From positions 124,001 to 188,000 of the forward strand of contig CAIONS010000068.1 in assembly GCA_903859715.1 (NCBI GenBank): a DNA stretch of 64,000 bases, given 5' to 3'. The stretch is from an uncultured Opitutia bacterium (GTDB lineage Bacteria > Verrucomicrobiota > Verrucomicrobiia > Opitutales > Opitutaceae). Under the pieces are notes generated by a model. It saw nothing but the letters and a program-made list of their open reading frames with translations. It searched no databases and was not told where the DNA came from. Shown here piece by piece: positions 1-9,900 of the stretch. The position numbers were made by a program, and so were the translations under genes. How positions within the stretch are numbered: position 1 is the stretch's first letter; the number at the start of each line of letters is the position of its first letter.

Positions 1-761
1 ATCTCCAGGGTGAGCGGAGTCGCATGGCCGGCGATCTCGGCGCTGCAGTGGAGTGTGGCGTTGTCCCAAGTATCGCACGGCGCGGTGCCGCCTTTGCCGT
101 CGGGCCGCGTGGTATAGATCTTCTGAAGTTGGGCGAAGACGTTCGTGGGCTTCCAGCCCAGCCGCAGGGGCACGTGCGCGACGTGCATCCCGAGGTCGCC
201 CATCACGCCGATCTCACCGCAGAATTTGGACTGGCGCTTCCAGTTGATGGGCTTGGTCGGATCGAGATCGCTGGAGTGGAGAAACGCGCAGCGGGCCTCG
301 ATCACGCGGCCGAGCGCGCCACTGGCCGCAAGCTGCCAGGCGCGGTGCACACCCGGCAGGAAGGGAAACTCGGAGGAGACGCGCACAAACCGGCCGAGTT
401 TTTTCGCCTCGTCGCGCACGCGGCGCGCGGCCGCGAGATCGATGCCGAAGGGTTTCTCAGCGAGGAGATCCTTCCCGGCCCGCAGGACGTCGAGGTAGAT
501 TTCCTCGTGCAGGTGGTGCGGCACGGCCGCGTAGACGACGTCGACGTCATCGAGGGCCAGCAACTCGCGGTGGTTTGTGACGAAATGCTTCACGCCGGGC
601 ACCTGCCGGAACCAGTCGAGCAGGCCGGGCTGCAGGTCGCAGACGGCGGTGAGCTCGGCGCGGACTGGGAAATCCACGAGCGCAAACCAGCGGGCGAGCG
701 CGCTGGCGGCCTCGCGGCCCATCAGGCCGCCGCCGATGATGCCGATGCGGACGGGATTCAT
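1..761 (-). CDS. Gfo/Idh/MocA family oxidoreductase (3' end outside window)
   Basis: The minus strand is open from an ATG at 761 to the window edge, giving 253 residues without a stop. The N terminus has the dinucleotide-binding motif IGIIGGGLMG near residue 5. The conserved Lys of the family lies in LLAEKPFGID near residue 105. This is an NAD(P)-dependent sugar or polyol dehydrogenase family; the substrate cannot be told from sequence. The downstream family domain has begun (MGDLGMHVAHVPLRLGW) but its C-terminal end is missing. The next gene on the same strand is a class I aldolase, so a carbohydrate role is plausible. A long antisense frame covers the same bases but resembles nothing. Confidence 0.9.
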   Translation of the reverse strand, partial: MNPVRIGIIGGGLMGREAASALARWFALVDFPVRAELTAVCDLQPGLLDWFRQVPGVKHFVTNHRELLALDDVDVVYAAVPHHLHEEIYLDVLRAGKDLLAEKPFGIDLAAARRVRDEAKKLGRFVRVSSEFPFLPGVHRAWQLAASGALGRVIEARCAFLHSSDLDPTKPINWKRQSKFCGEIGVMGDLGMHVAHVPLRLGWKPTNVFAQLQKIYTTRPDGKGGTAPCDTWDNATLHCSAEIAGHATPLTLE

Positions 762-764
762 GAG

Positions 765-866
765 AGTTGAAAGGGGAAGGGTGAAAGTTGAAAGCCGGAG
801 GGCAGATGGGTCATCGGAAATTTTGGTTGGCTCGGTCTTTCAACTTCAGTCTTCCAACTTTCAACT
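765..866. repeat. Intergenic imperfect inverted repeat (agttgaaag family)
   Basis: Arms at 765-794 and 837-866 match at about 22 of 30 positions. Each arm starts and ends with the word agttgaaag, so the arm is itself a spaced direct repeat. It lies between two minus-strand genes. Confidence 0.7.
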
Positions 867-877
867 GCACCACGCCA

Positions 878-1708
878 TCAGGCGAGATGCTTCATCGCTT
901 CGGCGGCGGTGGCGCCGTCGTGGACGACGGCCATCAACGCGCGCGTGATCGCGCCGGGCTTGGGGTGCTGGATGATATTCCGGCCATAGACGATGCCGGC
1001 TGCGCCCTGCTGGAGCAAAGCTGCAGTGCGGGTGAGAATTTCGGCTTCGGGAGCCTTGCTGCCACCGCGGACGAGGACGGGAATGCCGCCGGCCGTCTCG
1101 ATGACCTTGTGATAGATGGAAACGTCATCGGTCGGGTCGGCCTTGATGATATCGGCGCCCAACTCCACGGCTTGGCGGACGAGCGGGATGATCTTGGTGG
1201 CATCGCCGTCGACCATGTAGCCGCCGGCCTTTGCGTTCGGCTGGAAGACGAGCGGCTCGATCATGAGCGGTATGCCGTAGTGGTCACACTGCGGTTTCAG
1301 GCGGAGGATGTTCTGGATGCACTGGTCCGTGACCTCAGGCTGCTCCGGGATGCGGAACAGGTTCACAACGACGCAGGACGCATCGAGCCGCACGGCCTGC
1401 AGCACGGCATCCTCCAGGATTCGGGAAAATAGCGCGCGCGGAAGCTGGGTGCCGTAGACGTTGGCGACGTCGGTGCGCAGCACGAGGGCGGGCTTGGGGC
1501 GTTGGGGCAGGCGCTGAAGATGTGCCGCCTGGCCGACCGTCAGCTGGATGGCGTCGGGCGCGGCCTCGGCGAGGATTTCAATGGCACGCGGGAGGTTCTC
1601 GATCCCGGCGAGGAAGGAGCCCTCGTTGAAGAAGCCGTGGTCGAGGGCGACATCGAAGCAGCGGCCGGTGCGGGGATTGAACAGGCGGTGAAGGCGGGCG
1701 GTTTTCAA
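878..1708 (-). CDS. Class I (DhnA/DeoC-LacD-like) fructose-bisphosphate-type aldolase
   Basis: A 276-residue TIM-barrel aldolase. Diagnostic segments are FDVALDHGFF near the N terminus, then GADIIKADPTDD, whose Lys is the expected Schiff-base residue, and GIPVLVRGGSK and GIVYGRNIIQHPKP, which form the phosphate-binding strands. Related proteins cleave phosphorylated ketoses or thiolate substrates (FbaB, LsrF); the exact substrate is unknown. The start is a TTG at 1708, because the homologous region begins there and no ATG or GTG lies just upstream. No clear Shine-Dalgarno sequence is visible. Its partner on the same strand is the Gfo/Idh/MocA oxidoreductase downstream, so the pair may serve one sugar pathway. 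Confidence 0.85.
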   Translation of the reverse strand: MKTARLHRLFNPRTGRCFDVALDHGFFNEGSFLAGIENLPRAIEILAEAAPDAIQLTVGQAAHLQRLPQRPKPALVLRTDVANVYGTQLPRALFSRILEDAVLQAVRLDASCVVVNLFRIPEQPEVTDQCIQNILRLKPQCDHYGIPLMIEPLVFQPNAKAGGYMVDGDATKIIPLVRQAVELGADIIKADPTDDVSIYHKVIETAGGIPVLVRGGSKAPEAEILTRTAALLQQGAAGIVYGRNIIQHPKPGAITRALMAVVHDGATAAEAMKHLA

Positions 1709-1820
1709 AGGGGTAGTGGGGTGAACGGCCCAAGCAGCAAAGGGCGCCGGGCGCGGGTGTCGAACGGGAAGTGCTGCGGGATTGATTCACAGGGAGTGCA
1801 CGCTAGCCTGCGCATCTGTC

Positions 1821-3155
1821 ATGCTCAGCGTCCCGACCGAACTGCTTATCATCTGCCTGCTGGTGCTGGCCAACGGCCTGCTCGCTATGGCGGAGACGGC
1901 GGTGGTGTCGGCCCGCAAGGCCCGGCTGCGCGAACTCGCGGCGAAAAACGACACCGGCGCCGCCAAGGCGCTCGCGCTCGCGGAGCATCCCACGCGGTTT
2001 CTCGCGCTGGTGCAGTTCTGGCTGACGCTTTCCGGCATGATTGCCGGCGTGCTGGGCGGGGTGAATCTGGCGACGGAGATCGCCAGCGAATTTTCCCGGG
2101 TGCCGGCCCTGGTGCCCTATGCGTCAGCACTGGCCTTCGTGATCGTGACGGTGGGGCTGTCGGCGTTCATGCTGCTCTTCGGCGAGCTCGTGCCGAAACG
2201 CATCGGCCGGGCGCACCCGGAAAAAGTGGCCTCGCTGCTCGCCGGCTCGATGCGCGGGCTGGCGTGGCTCGCGGCGCCGTTCCTCCGCGTGCTGGAGCTG
2301 GCGACGGATGGCGTCACCCGGCTCATCCGCCTGCGCACGCGGCCGGCATCGGAAACCGTGGGCGACGACGAAGTGCGCGCGCTCGTCGAGCAGGGATTGC
2401 ATGCGGGCGTATTCCAGCGGGCGGAGCAGGAGATGGTCGAGGGCGTGCTCGCGCTCGACCAGCTGCCGGTGACGGCGATCATGACGCCGCGGCCGAAAAT
2501 CGTGTTTCTCAACCTCGACGACCCGGAAGAAACCAACTGGCGCAAGATCGTCACGAGCGGCCACTCCTATTTTCCCGTCTATCAGAACAGCCGCGACCAG
2601 ATTGTCGGCATGGTGCCCGTGAAGGCGCTTTGGGCGCACTCGGCCATCGGGCTGCCGACGACGCTGAAGAACCTGCTGCTGCCACCGCTGCTCGTGCCGG
2701 ATACGATGAAGGCGATCCAGCTGCTCGAGCAGTTCAAGAAAACCGGCAAGCACATCGCCGTCATCACGGATGAATTCGGCGCCGTGCAGGGACTCGTGAC
2801 GCTGATCGACGTGCTGGAGGCCATCGTGGGCGACCTGCCCAGCCAGGGTCAGCGCAACCAGCCGGAGGCGAAGCACCGCGATGACGGCTCGTGGCTGATC
2901 GATGCCACGCTGTCCAATGGCGAGCTGAAGACGCTGCTCGGATTGGAAGTGGACCTGCCGAACGAGGTCGCGGCGGAGTACCAGACGCTGGGCGGCTTCG
3001 TGGTCACGCAGTTCGGCCGGATCCCGTCGGCCGGGGAGCATTTCGACTGGGCGGGCTGGCGCTTTGAGGTGGTGGACATGGACCGCCGCCGGGTGGACAA
3101 GGTGCTGGTGGCAAAAATCCCGCCGCCGGCTTCTGCGGTCAAGGAGTCCGCCTGA
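1821..3155 (+). CDS. CNNM/HlyC-CorC family transporter-associated CBS protein
   Basis: A 444-residue inner-membrane protein. Residues 1-180 form a DUF21 (CNNM) domain with several hydrophobic helices and the motif LANGLLAMAETAVVSARK. A CBS pair follows (ITAIMTPRPKIVFLNLDD and HIAVITDEFGAVQGLVTLID), then a C-terminal CorC_HlyC domain (DLPNEVAAEYQTLGGFV). The family is linked to Mg/Co homeostasis; calling such proteins hemolysins is historical. I chose the ATG at 1821 because it immediately precedes the first transmembrane helix; the frame extends upstream only to a TTG at 1782. The gene is divergent from the aldolase. Confidence 0.9.
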   Translation: MLSVPTELLIICLLVLANGLLAMAETAVVSARKARLRELAAKNDTGAAKALALAEHPTRFLALVQFWLTLSGMIAGVLGGVNLATEIASEFSRVPALVPYASALAFVIVTVGLSAFMLLFGELVPKRIGRAHPEKVASLLAGSMRGLAWLAAPFLRVLELATDGVTRLIRLRTRPASETVGDDEVRALVEQGLHAGVFQRAEQEMVEGVLALDQLPVTAIMTPRPKIVFLNLDDPEETNWRKIVTSGHSYFPVYQNSRDQIVGMVPVKALWAHSAIGLPTTLKNLLLPPLLVPDTMKAIQLLEQFKKTGKHIAVITDEFGAVQGLVTLIDVLEAIVGDLPSQGQRNQPEAKHRDDGSWLIDATLSNGELKTLLGLEVDLPNEVAAEYQTLGGFVVTQFGRIPSAGEHFDWAGWRFEVVDMDRRRVDKVLVAKIPPPASAVKESA

Positions 3156-3169
3156 GCGCGGACCTGCCG

Positions 3170-4027
3170 ATGGCCGCCATGGAAACATCCGTCCCTTGCG
3201 TCACCTGCGGCGAACCGCTGACGGGAAAATACTGCGCGGCCTGTGGCGAGAAGCGGCCGGGCCCGGACGACTACAAGCTGGGGCACTTCGTCGAAGACGC
3301 GGCGGAGTCGTTTACCCACGCGGACGGCAAGATCTTCCGGTCGTTCCGGCTGCTGCTGACCCAGCCAGGCCGGCTGACGGCGGATTATTTGGCGGGGCGG
3401 CGCAAGCCGTACCTGAAGCCGCTCGCGCTGTTTCTGGTCGCCAACACCCTTTTCTTCCTGGCGCTGCCGTTGCTCGGGTGGAACACGCTGACGACGCCGC
3501 TGCACATCCACTTGCACAGCGAGCTTTACAGTCCGCTGGCGCGCGCGGTGTTTGAGCGGCGCTTTCCTGCGGGCACGGCGGTGCCGGCGGACTATGTGCG
3601 CGAGTTTAACGCGCACGGGGCGCTGCTGGCGAAGAGCTTGGTGATCGCGATGGTGCCGCTCTTTGCCCTGCTCGTCTGGGCGTGTTTTCACCGGCTGCGG
3701 CGGCACTACCTTGAGCATGTGGTCTTCGCGCTGCATTTCTACGCCTTCTGGCTGCTTTATCTTCTCGCGAGCCTGGGTCTGGCCAATGGGGTGCTGCGAT
3801 TGCTCGTGGCCGGCGGTTGGCACCCCAGCGATCTGACGATCGACAATGTGATCAGCTTGCTGGGTCTCGGGGTCGTGACGCTCTTTACCTACCACGCGGT
3901 GCGGACGGTCTACGGCGGTTCCCGGCGGGCCGGACTGGCGAAGGCGCTCGTGCTGGCGGTCAGTGTCGTGGGAATCGTGCAGATCTACCGGGGCTTCCTG
4001 TTTTTCGTGACGTATTATACACTGTGA
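3170..4027 (+). CDS. DUF3667-like zinc-ribbon membrane protein
   Basis: 285 residues. A short N-terminal zinc ribbon (CVTCGEPLTGKYCAACGEK) is followed by a soluble stretch and then about five hydrophobic helices from residue 80 to the end. The pattern of CxxCG, CxxCGEK, then LTxPGRLTADYLAGRRKPYLKPL is that of the DUF3667 family, whose function is unknown. It starts 14 bases after the CNNM gene on the same strand, so the two may be co-transcribed. Either ATG (3170 or 3179) could be the start. The product is probably in the inner membrane with the zinc ribbon in the cytoplasm. Confidence 0.75.
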   Translation: MAAMETSVPCVTCGEPLTGKYCAACGEKRPGPDDYKLGHFVEDAAESFTHADGKIFRSFRLLLTQPGRLTADYLAGRRKPYLKPLALFLVANTLFFLALPLLGWNTLTTPLHIHLHSELYSPLARAVFERRFPAGTAVPADYVREFNAHGALLAKSLVIAMVPLFALLVWACFHRLRRHYLEHVVFALHFYAFWLLYLLASLGLANGVLRLLVAGGWHPSDLTIDNVISLLGLGVVTLFTYHAVRTVYGGSRRAGLAKALVLAVSVVGIVQIYRGFLFFVTYYTL

Positions 4028-4032
4028 GCGAG

Positions 4033-4180
4033 GTGAGGAGGCTGGGCTTGGACAAATGGATTAACCGCAAAGGTGCGCGAAGCACGTCCGCTGATTTGAC
4101 ATGAGACAGTCTTATCCGACAGGACTTCGCGACCTTTGCGCTCTTTGCGGTAAAGTAATATCTTACTCCAGCCTCCTCAC
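4033..4180. repeat. Nested pair of intergenic inverted repeats
   Basis: The outer arms gtgaggaggctgg (4033-4045) and ccagcctcctcac (4168-4180) pair perfectly over 13 bases and belong to the same family as the repeats at 13087 and 39141. Between them sit arms of a second family: accgcaaaggtgcgcgaagc (from 4064) and its rough complement around 4122-4151. One hairpin family is therefore placed inside another. Confidence 0.75.
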
Positions 4181-4210
4181 GTCGGCTGCCACGGGCCGGG
4201 CGCTGGGGAA

Positions 4211-4250
4211 ATAAAAAGCCGCCCGGCGCAAGGGCGCGCGGGCGGCGGAG
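4211..4250 (-). terminator. Rho-independent terminator of the peroxiredoxin gene
   Basis: On the minus strand, a GC-rich stem using gccgccc (4240-4246) and gggcggc (4218-4224) is followed by TTTTTATT. It lies 25 bases past the peroxiredoxin stop. Confidence 0.75.
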
Positions 4251-4275
4251 AAAACGACGGGCTGGTTCGGGATGG

Positions 4276-4797
4276 TTATTTTTGCGCCGCCAGAACCTGC
4301 AGAATGGTATCGGCCTGCTTGTCGGTCGTGCCGTTGTAATCCGTATAGATGATTTTCCCGTCCTTGATCAGGTAGGCTTGGCGATGCGCCATACCCACCA
4401 CGGGGTAAGTGGGAACGCCAAAGGCCCCGATCACCTTGTTATCGTGGTCGGCGATCAGCGTGAAGGGGAGGTGATACTTGTCCTTGAAGGCCTTTTGGGC
4501 CGCGACGTCGTCATGGCTGACGCCGATGACGGCCACGCCCTTCTGCGTGAGGGCCTCGTAGCCGTCGCGCAGCGAGCAGCCCTGCTTCGTGCAACCTGGG
4601 GTGTCGGCCTTCGGGTAGAAATAAACCAGCGTGTAGGGCTGCTTGGCGTAAACATCGGCGAAGGCGAGCGACGCGCCGGTTTCGGTGACAGCGGTGATCG
4701 CGGGAGCGGCATCGCCGACCTTGAGCGGTTCGGCGCGGGCGAGGCCTGTCAGGAGGGAAGAGATAGCCATAAGGAGGAGGATGGGGCGGAGTTTCAT
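4276..4797 (-). CDS. Exported Bcp/PrxQ-type peroxiredoxin
   Basis: 173 residues. Residues 1-22 look like a signal peptide (MKLRPILLLMAISSLLTGLA then RAEP). The thioredoxin-fold AhpC/TSA domain carries the peroxidatic motif YPKADTPGCTKQGCSLRD, with the peroxidatic Cys in TPGCT and a second Cys five residues later, the usual atypical 2-Cys PrxQ arrangement. It reduces peroxides, probably in the periplasm. I chose the ATG at 4797 because it gives the signal peptide; a longer frame to 4908 has no homology. The gene is divergent from the outer-membrane barrel gene and has its own terminator. Confidence 0.9.
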   Translation of the reverse strand: MKLRPILLLMAISSLLTGLARAEPLKVGDAAPAITAVTETGASLAFADVYAKQPYTLVYFYPKADTPGCTKQGCSLRDGYEALTQKGVAVIGVSHDDVAAQKAFKDKYHLPFTLIADHDNKVIGAFGVPTYPVVGMAHRQAYLIKDGKIIYTDYNGTTDKQADTILQVLAAQK

Positions 4798-4983
4798 ACG
4801 CCCGAGATATACCAAGCATCGGGCATTTCGCAAGCCGCGCGCGTCAACGTTCGCGCCCAAAAGTTCCGTGGCGCGGAATTTTTTTGGAAATTTTAAAATG
4901 CGGAACACTCCGGCAACGCGCGATCAAACGGGCATCGCGCCATGGTCCAGCTCACGGCGCGCAAAAACAAAAGGACCATAACC
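4798..4983. promoter_or_regulatory. Divergent promoter region between peroxiredoxin and OMP genes
   Basis: A 186-base gap between divergent starts. An AT-rich patch at about 4868-4900 stands out in otherwise GC-rich DNA and is the likely place for promoter elements. I cannot assign -35 and -10 boxes with confidence. Confidence 0.4.
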
Positions 4984-5640
4984 ATGAAACAGAAAACCAA
5001 ACTAAAATCCCTAATTTTGACCGCGGCGGCTTCGCTCGGTCTCGCCCTGTCGGCGTCGGCGCAGAGTGCCACGGCGACAGTGCCTGAATCGGCGCCGATG
5101 CCCTACTGGGGCCTGCTCGGCACGAGCTACACCGGCGTCGCCTTCAACTACACGCAGCTTGACGCGGGTGCGCCAAGCGCGATGCGCGGGGCCGAATTCA
5201 CATTCAACCAGCCGTTGGCGGCGGGATATGATTTCAACCTCGGCTATGACTGGGGTCGCGCGAGCACCGGCAGTGTCCGGCTCACGGACCAGGATCTCAA
5301 TCTCGGCGCCACCGCCTTCACCAAGCTCGACTGGGGCCGGCCGTTTGTGCAGGCCCTCGCCGGCTGGGAATGGCGGCGCGGCGGCGGAGTCTCGGACAGC
5401 TCGTTCGCCTACACCCTTGGCACGGGCGTGGAGTTCCAGCTGGCGCAGCCGTTCGTGCTGACGCCCTACATCAACTTCGTGCGCGCGACGGGCTTTGACC
5501 GCAGCGAGTTCGACATGGGGGTGAAGGGCACGTACCGGCTCACCAAGCAGTGGAGCCTGACGGCCGGACTGCAGTATGATGCCGTGCGCCGCGACAAGGA
5601 CGCCAAGGAGTACACGTTCGGAGTCAATTACCAGTACTGA
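4984..5640 (+). CDS. Small outer-membrane beta-barrel protein
   Basis: 218 residues. The signal peptide runs MKQKTKLKSLIL to LALSASA, with cleavage after about residue 26. The mature part alternates polar and hydrophobic residues, with repeated strand signatures ending in aromatics (FNYTQLDAG, YDFNLGYDWGR, FAYTLGTGVEF) and a C-terminal YTFGVNYQY ending in an aromatic residue, as expected for BAM-inserted barrels. It resembles the OmpA-like/OmpW-size porin-like group; no ligand can be assigned. The ATG at 4984 is chosen because of the signal peptide. A strong terminator follows. Confidence 0.8.
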   Translation: MKQKTKLKSLILTAAASLGLALSASAQSATATVPESAPMPYWGLLGTSYTGVAFNYTQLDAGAPSAMRGAEFTFNQPLAAGYDFNLGYDWGRASTGSVRLTDQDLNLGATAFTKLDWGRPFVQALAGWEWRRGGGVSDSSFAYTLGTGVEFQLAQPFVLTPYINFVRATGFDRSEFDMGVKGTYRLTKQWSLTAGLQYDAVRRDKDAKEYTFGVNYQY

Positions 5641-5682
5641 ACGGGCGGCGGGTGAAGCCCGCGATCGTCCCGAAGATTTCAA

Positions 5683-5714
5683 GCCACGGCACTCCGGTGC
5701 CGTGGCTTTTCCTT
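5683..5714 (+). terminator. Rho-independent terminator of the OMP gene
   Basis: A perfect 10-base stem (gccacggcac at 5683-5692 with gtgccgtggc at 5697-5706), loop tccg, then ttttcctt. It lies 42 bases after the stop. Confidence 0.9.
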
Positions 5715-5718
5715 GTTG

Positions 5719-5805
5719 TCATTCTGAGCGCAGCGAAGAATCCAGTTGGATAATGCCGAAGCCAGTAGCGGAATCTCACTGGATTCTTCGCTGCGCTCAG
5801 AATGA
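5719..5805. repeat. Perfect 28-bp inverted repeat (attctgagcgcagcgaag family)
   Basis: Arms at 5719-5746 and 5778-5805 are perfectly complementary over 28 bases, with a 31-base spacer. The element sits just beyond the OMP terminator, before the convergent broken gene. Confidence 0.9.
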
Positions 5806-5834
5806 CAGGATGGGAGGCCGGACTGGCCCATCCC

Positions 5835-6772
5835 TCAGGGCAGTACCACCGGATGGAAACCGGCGCTGGCACCAACCCAAGTGCGGCCCTTGTTGAAATC
5901 GACGCCGTGCATCGCGCCCTTCGTCAGGCGGATGAGCTGATTGACAAGTTGCGGCATCCCGGTGCCGTCACCGGCAAAGATGAGCCGCACCTCGGCTTTG
6001 GCCGGACCGTCGGGTGTCGCCATGACGGGAGCATAGGCGAACTGAGCACCCGGGCGTCGTAGCTCGGCGACCAGCTCGCGCCGGGGACGGTGTAGGAGAG
6101 GGCAAGGGCGAGGTTGCCGGGCTGCGGGGCGGAGACGCGCACGGTCACGGTCTTGTAGCTGCGTCCGCCGGAGCCGCGGAGTTCGCTGAGCTGGTTTTGG
6201 GCGGCGCCGAGCTGGTTCTGCAGCTCCTCGCGCTGCTCATCGAGCGCGGTGCGCTCGGCGATGAGGCGGGTCTTCTGCTCGGAAAGATAACTGAGCGAGT
6301 TGGTGAACTGGGTCAGGTCGGGTCGCGGCACGTCCTTGGCCGGCGGCGCGAAGAGCGCGGCTTCCATCCGGTCGAGCATGGCATTCTGGGCCTGGAGCAC
6401 GCCGGCGCGGTCATCGATCCCGCGCACCTGTTTTTGCAGGCCGCGGAGCGTGTCCTCGAGTTCCTTCACGCGGGCGTTGGGCGTGAAATCGACGTAGGTC
6501 TGCCGCGCGGTGACGTCGAGGATGAGGGCCTGGGCGGTGCCCTTGCCGCTGACCTGGAGCGAGCGCTCGTTGAGCGCCTCCGGGAGATTGGCGAAGACCA
6601 GTTCGGTGATCCCGCCGGGCAATTCGAGGGTGGCGGTGCGGGTGACGACGGCGCGATCCGTGTAAACCGTGACAGCGCTGATGGAGGAATTGACTGGCGC
6701 AGGAGCGGCCCAAGCGAGCCCAGAGGCGGCAAGGACGGCGAAGGAAGCGAGGAGAGATTTGAACGAGGACAT
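5835..6772 (-). pseudogene. Broken DUF4139/DUF4140-type gene, truncated and frameshifted
   Basis: From the ATG at 6772 there is a signal peptide (SFKSLLASFAVLAASGLAWA), then a DUF4140-like N-terminal domain (VTVYTDRAVVTRTATLELPGG), a coiled coil around residues 100-200, and the start of the DUF4139 barrel (SYTVPGASWSPSYDAR). After about position 6050 the homology stops. The original frame then reads low-quality sequence to a stop at 5924. Another frame gives a protein-like tail (AQFAYAPVMATPDGPAKAEV to GFHPVVLP, stop at 5835). Roughly 200 residues expected of an intact family member are missing. The tail is not recognised. I infer a deletion joining two genes, plus or minus a frameshift. Confidence 0.65.
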
Positions 6773-6985
6773 GAACTCATCAACGCACGACGGGACAAAA
6801 CCTTAGATTCATCACCGTTTCCGGCTGCTTTTGGCCTTGCGCAGGTCGGTGCTGGCCGGAGGGTTGTGAGTAATTACCCGGAACCTCCCCACCTCAGTCG
6901 AGACTAACGGCACTCGGACCCCGCTGCAGGGGCCTTGAGACCGCTCTTGCCGGCCAGATTTTCTTTCTACAACTTGTTTCCTCTC

Positions 6986-9900
6986 ATGTTCATAGTTTCG
7001 TCTCTCCGCGCCCTTCGGGGTCACCTGGGTTTTGTGGCCGGTCTTGCGCTTTTGGCGCTTTCTCAGGCGCCATCGATGGCCCAGACCAATTATCCGTCAG
7101 CCGCCGACGGCTTTGATCCCAACGTTAATGGCGTGGTATTTGCCGTGGCCACCCAGACGGACGGCAAGATTCTCGTGGCTGGCACGTTTTCCAATATCGG
7201 CGGCTTGGCCCGCAACAATATCGCGCGAGTGAACAGCGACGGCTCGGTCGACACGGGCTTCAATCCCAACGTCAACGGCCAGGTCAACGCCGTGGCGCTC
7301 CAGTCGGACGGCAGGATTATCATCGCGGGCTATTTTACCACGGTCCAGGCGAACGGCGCGGCGGCTTCCACGGTGAGAAACCACATTGCGCGGCTCAACG
7401 CCGACGGCTCGCTCGATACCACGTTTGATCCGAACCTCGGCGGCACCCTGGCTCCCGAGGTGGAAACCGTGGTGGTACAGTCGGACGGCAAGGTGGTTGC
7501 CGGCGGAACGTTCACGACGGCGCAGCCGAATGGCGCCGCGACCGCGACGGTGCGCAACCGGATCGCGCGCTTCAATTCGGACGGTTCGCTCGATGCCACC
7601 TTTGATCCCAATGTTGACCGCGTGGTCCTGTCGCTGGCCCAGCAGGCGGACGGGAAGCTCATCGTGGGCGGCGGCTTCACGATGTTCCAGCCGAACGGGG
7701 CTACGACCTCAACGTCCCGCGTCTCCCTCGCGCGCCTGAACACGGATGGAACGCTCGACACCAGCTACAATCCGAATCCGGACAACGGCGTCACCCGGGT
7801 CGTGGTGCAGACGGACGGCAAGGTGATTGCCGCGGGTTATTTCCTCAACGTGCAGCCGAACGGGGCTCTCGCCCAGATCAGCCGCACCCATCTCGCGCGG
7901 TTTAACGCCGATGGCACCGTTGACCTTGGGTTCAATCCCGCGGTGAGCGGCAACGTCCTGGCGCTGACGGTTCAGGCCAACGGGGGCCTGCTCTTTGGCG
8001 GCACATTCACCACCGTGCAGGGCTACGGCCGCACCTATCTGGCCCGACTGGCGGCGGACGGCACGCTCGACACCACGTTCAATCCCAGCCCGAACTACAC
8101 GGTTTTCTCGATCGCCGAGCAGGCGGACGGCGGGCTCGTTCTCGGCGGCAACTTCACCCAGCTTCAACCCAATGGGGCGGCGTCGGCCACGACCCGCAAC
8201 CATCTCGCCCGGGTGAATTCCGACGGCACCCTGGACGCCAATTTCAGCCCCGACACCAGCGGCCGCGTCCTCGCCTTGCTGATTCAGCCCGACGGCCGGG
8301 CCTTGGTGGGCGGTTCCTTCACGAGTATCGCGGGGGTGACGCGCAACTATATTGCCCGGCTAAACACGGACGGTTCGCTCGACACCAGCTTCGATCCGAA
8401 TCTCAACGGCCAGGTTAGTACCATCGCGCTTCAGCCGAACGGGCAGATCCTGATCGGCGGCAATTTCACGACGGTCAAGGGGGTCGCCCACAGCCGTCTG
8501 GCCCGGTTGAATGCAGACGGTTCGCTTGATGCCGCGTTTAGTCCGAGCCCGGACGGCCAGGTCACTGCGATCGCAGTCCAGTCTGACGGGAAAATTATTG
8601 CTGGCGGAGCCTTCGTCACGTTTCTGCCCAATGGCTCCGCGATTCCGACCACGCTGCCCCACTTGGCGCGCATCAATACGGATGGCTCCCTTGACATCAC
8701 GTTCACTCCCCAGCCGACCGGCAACATTTACGCACTCGTGATCCAGTCGAACGGGCAGATCCTGGTCGGCGGCAATTTCACCGGTCTCGCGAGCGGGATC
8801 CGTGGCTATATCGCGCGGCTCAATACCGACGGCACGTTGGATCCCAACTACAATCCCAAAGCCAACCGGCAGGTTAACGCCATCCTGATCCAGTCCGACG
8901 GCAAGGTCATCCTTGGCGGAGCCTTTACTTATCTCCAGCCCACGAATGCCCCGACCGTCCTGTCCACGACCGTCACGGTGACCAAGCCGAATGGCACGTC
9001 GACGGTGACCACGACCACCGGTACGACGTCCATCCCGACCAACACGGTTCCCACGACGACCACGACGACCGCCGCGGACGGCACGGTCACGACTACAGTC
9101 ACCGGTGCCACCACCACGTCCACCCGGGCGGGCATCGCCCGGCTGAACACGGATGGCACGGTGGACACGAGCTATAATCCGAATCCGAACAACGTGGTCC
9201 GCTCCCTGACCCTGCTGGCCAACGGCCAGGTTCTCATGGGTGGGTTGTTCACCCAGGTGGCGCCCAACGGCAGCACGGTCAACGTCGAGCGCAATTATTT
9301 CGCCCGGATCAACACCGATGGAACCCTCGATACGACCCTCGATCTCGGCATCCCCATCGGGGTTGGCACGCAGGTCATCACCCAGGCGTTGCAGGCGGAC
9401 GGCAAGGTTTTGATTGGCGGTGCCTTCACCACCCTCCAGCCCGCCGGTACGTCCACTCCCGTGGTCCGCAACCAACTCGCGCGGCTCAATGCCGATGGCT
9501 CGTTGGATACGTCATATGCGCCGAGCGCCGGTGGCCCGACGGGTGCGGTGATCAACTCGCTGGCGGTCCAGGGCGACGGCCGGATCCTGGTGGGCGGCGC
9601 CTTCTCGGCCTTCGGCGGCACGTCTTCCAGCAATCTTGTCCGCTACAACACCGAGAGCGTGCCCGACACCTCTTTCAACCCCAATGTCGACGGCCCGGTG
9701 AACGCCGTGGGTGTCCGCCTCGCCGGCGGCACGCTCGGCACCCAGCTGGGCGGCTTTGCCTGGCTCAATGCCGACGGCACATTGAAGACCGCCTTTGCCT
9801 CGGGCGCGCAAATCAGCGGGCAGGTCAACGCGATCGTGGTGCAGGCGGACGGCAAGGTCGTGCTTGGCGGCACCATCACCAACCTGAACAGCACGACGGG

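Noticed and set aside
24..770. Long plus-strand frame over the first gene
   Set aside because: It is the antisense of the Gfo/Idh/MocA gene and resembles no protein; the minus strand carries clear motifs.
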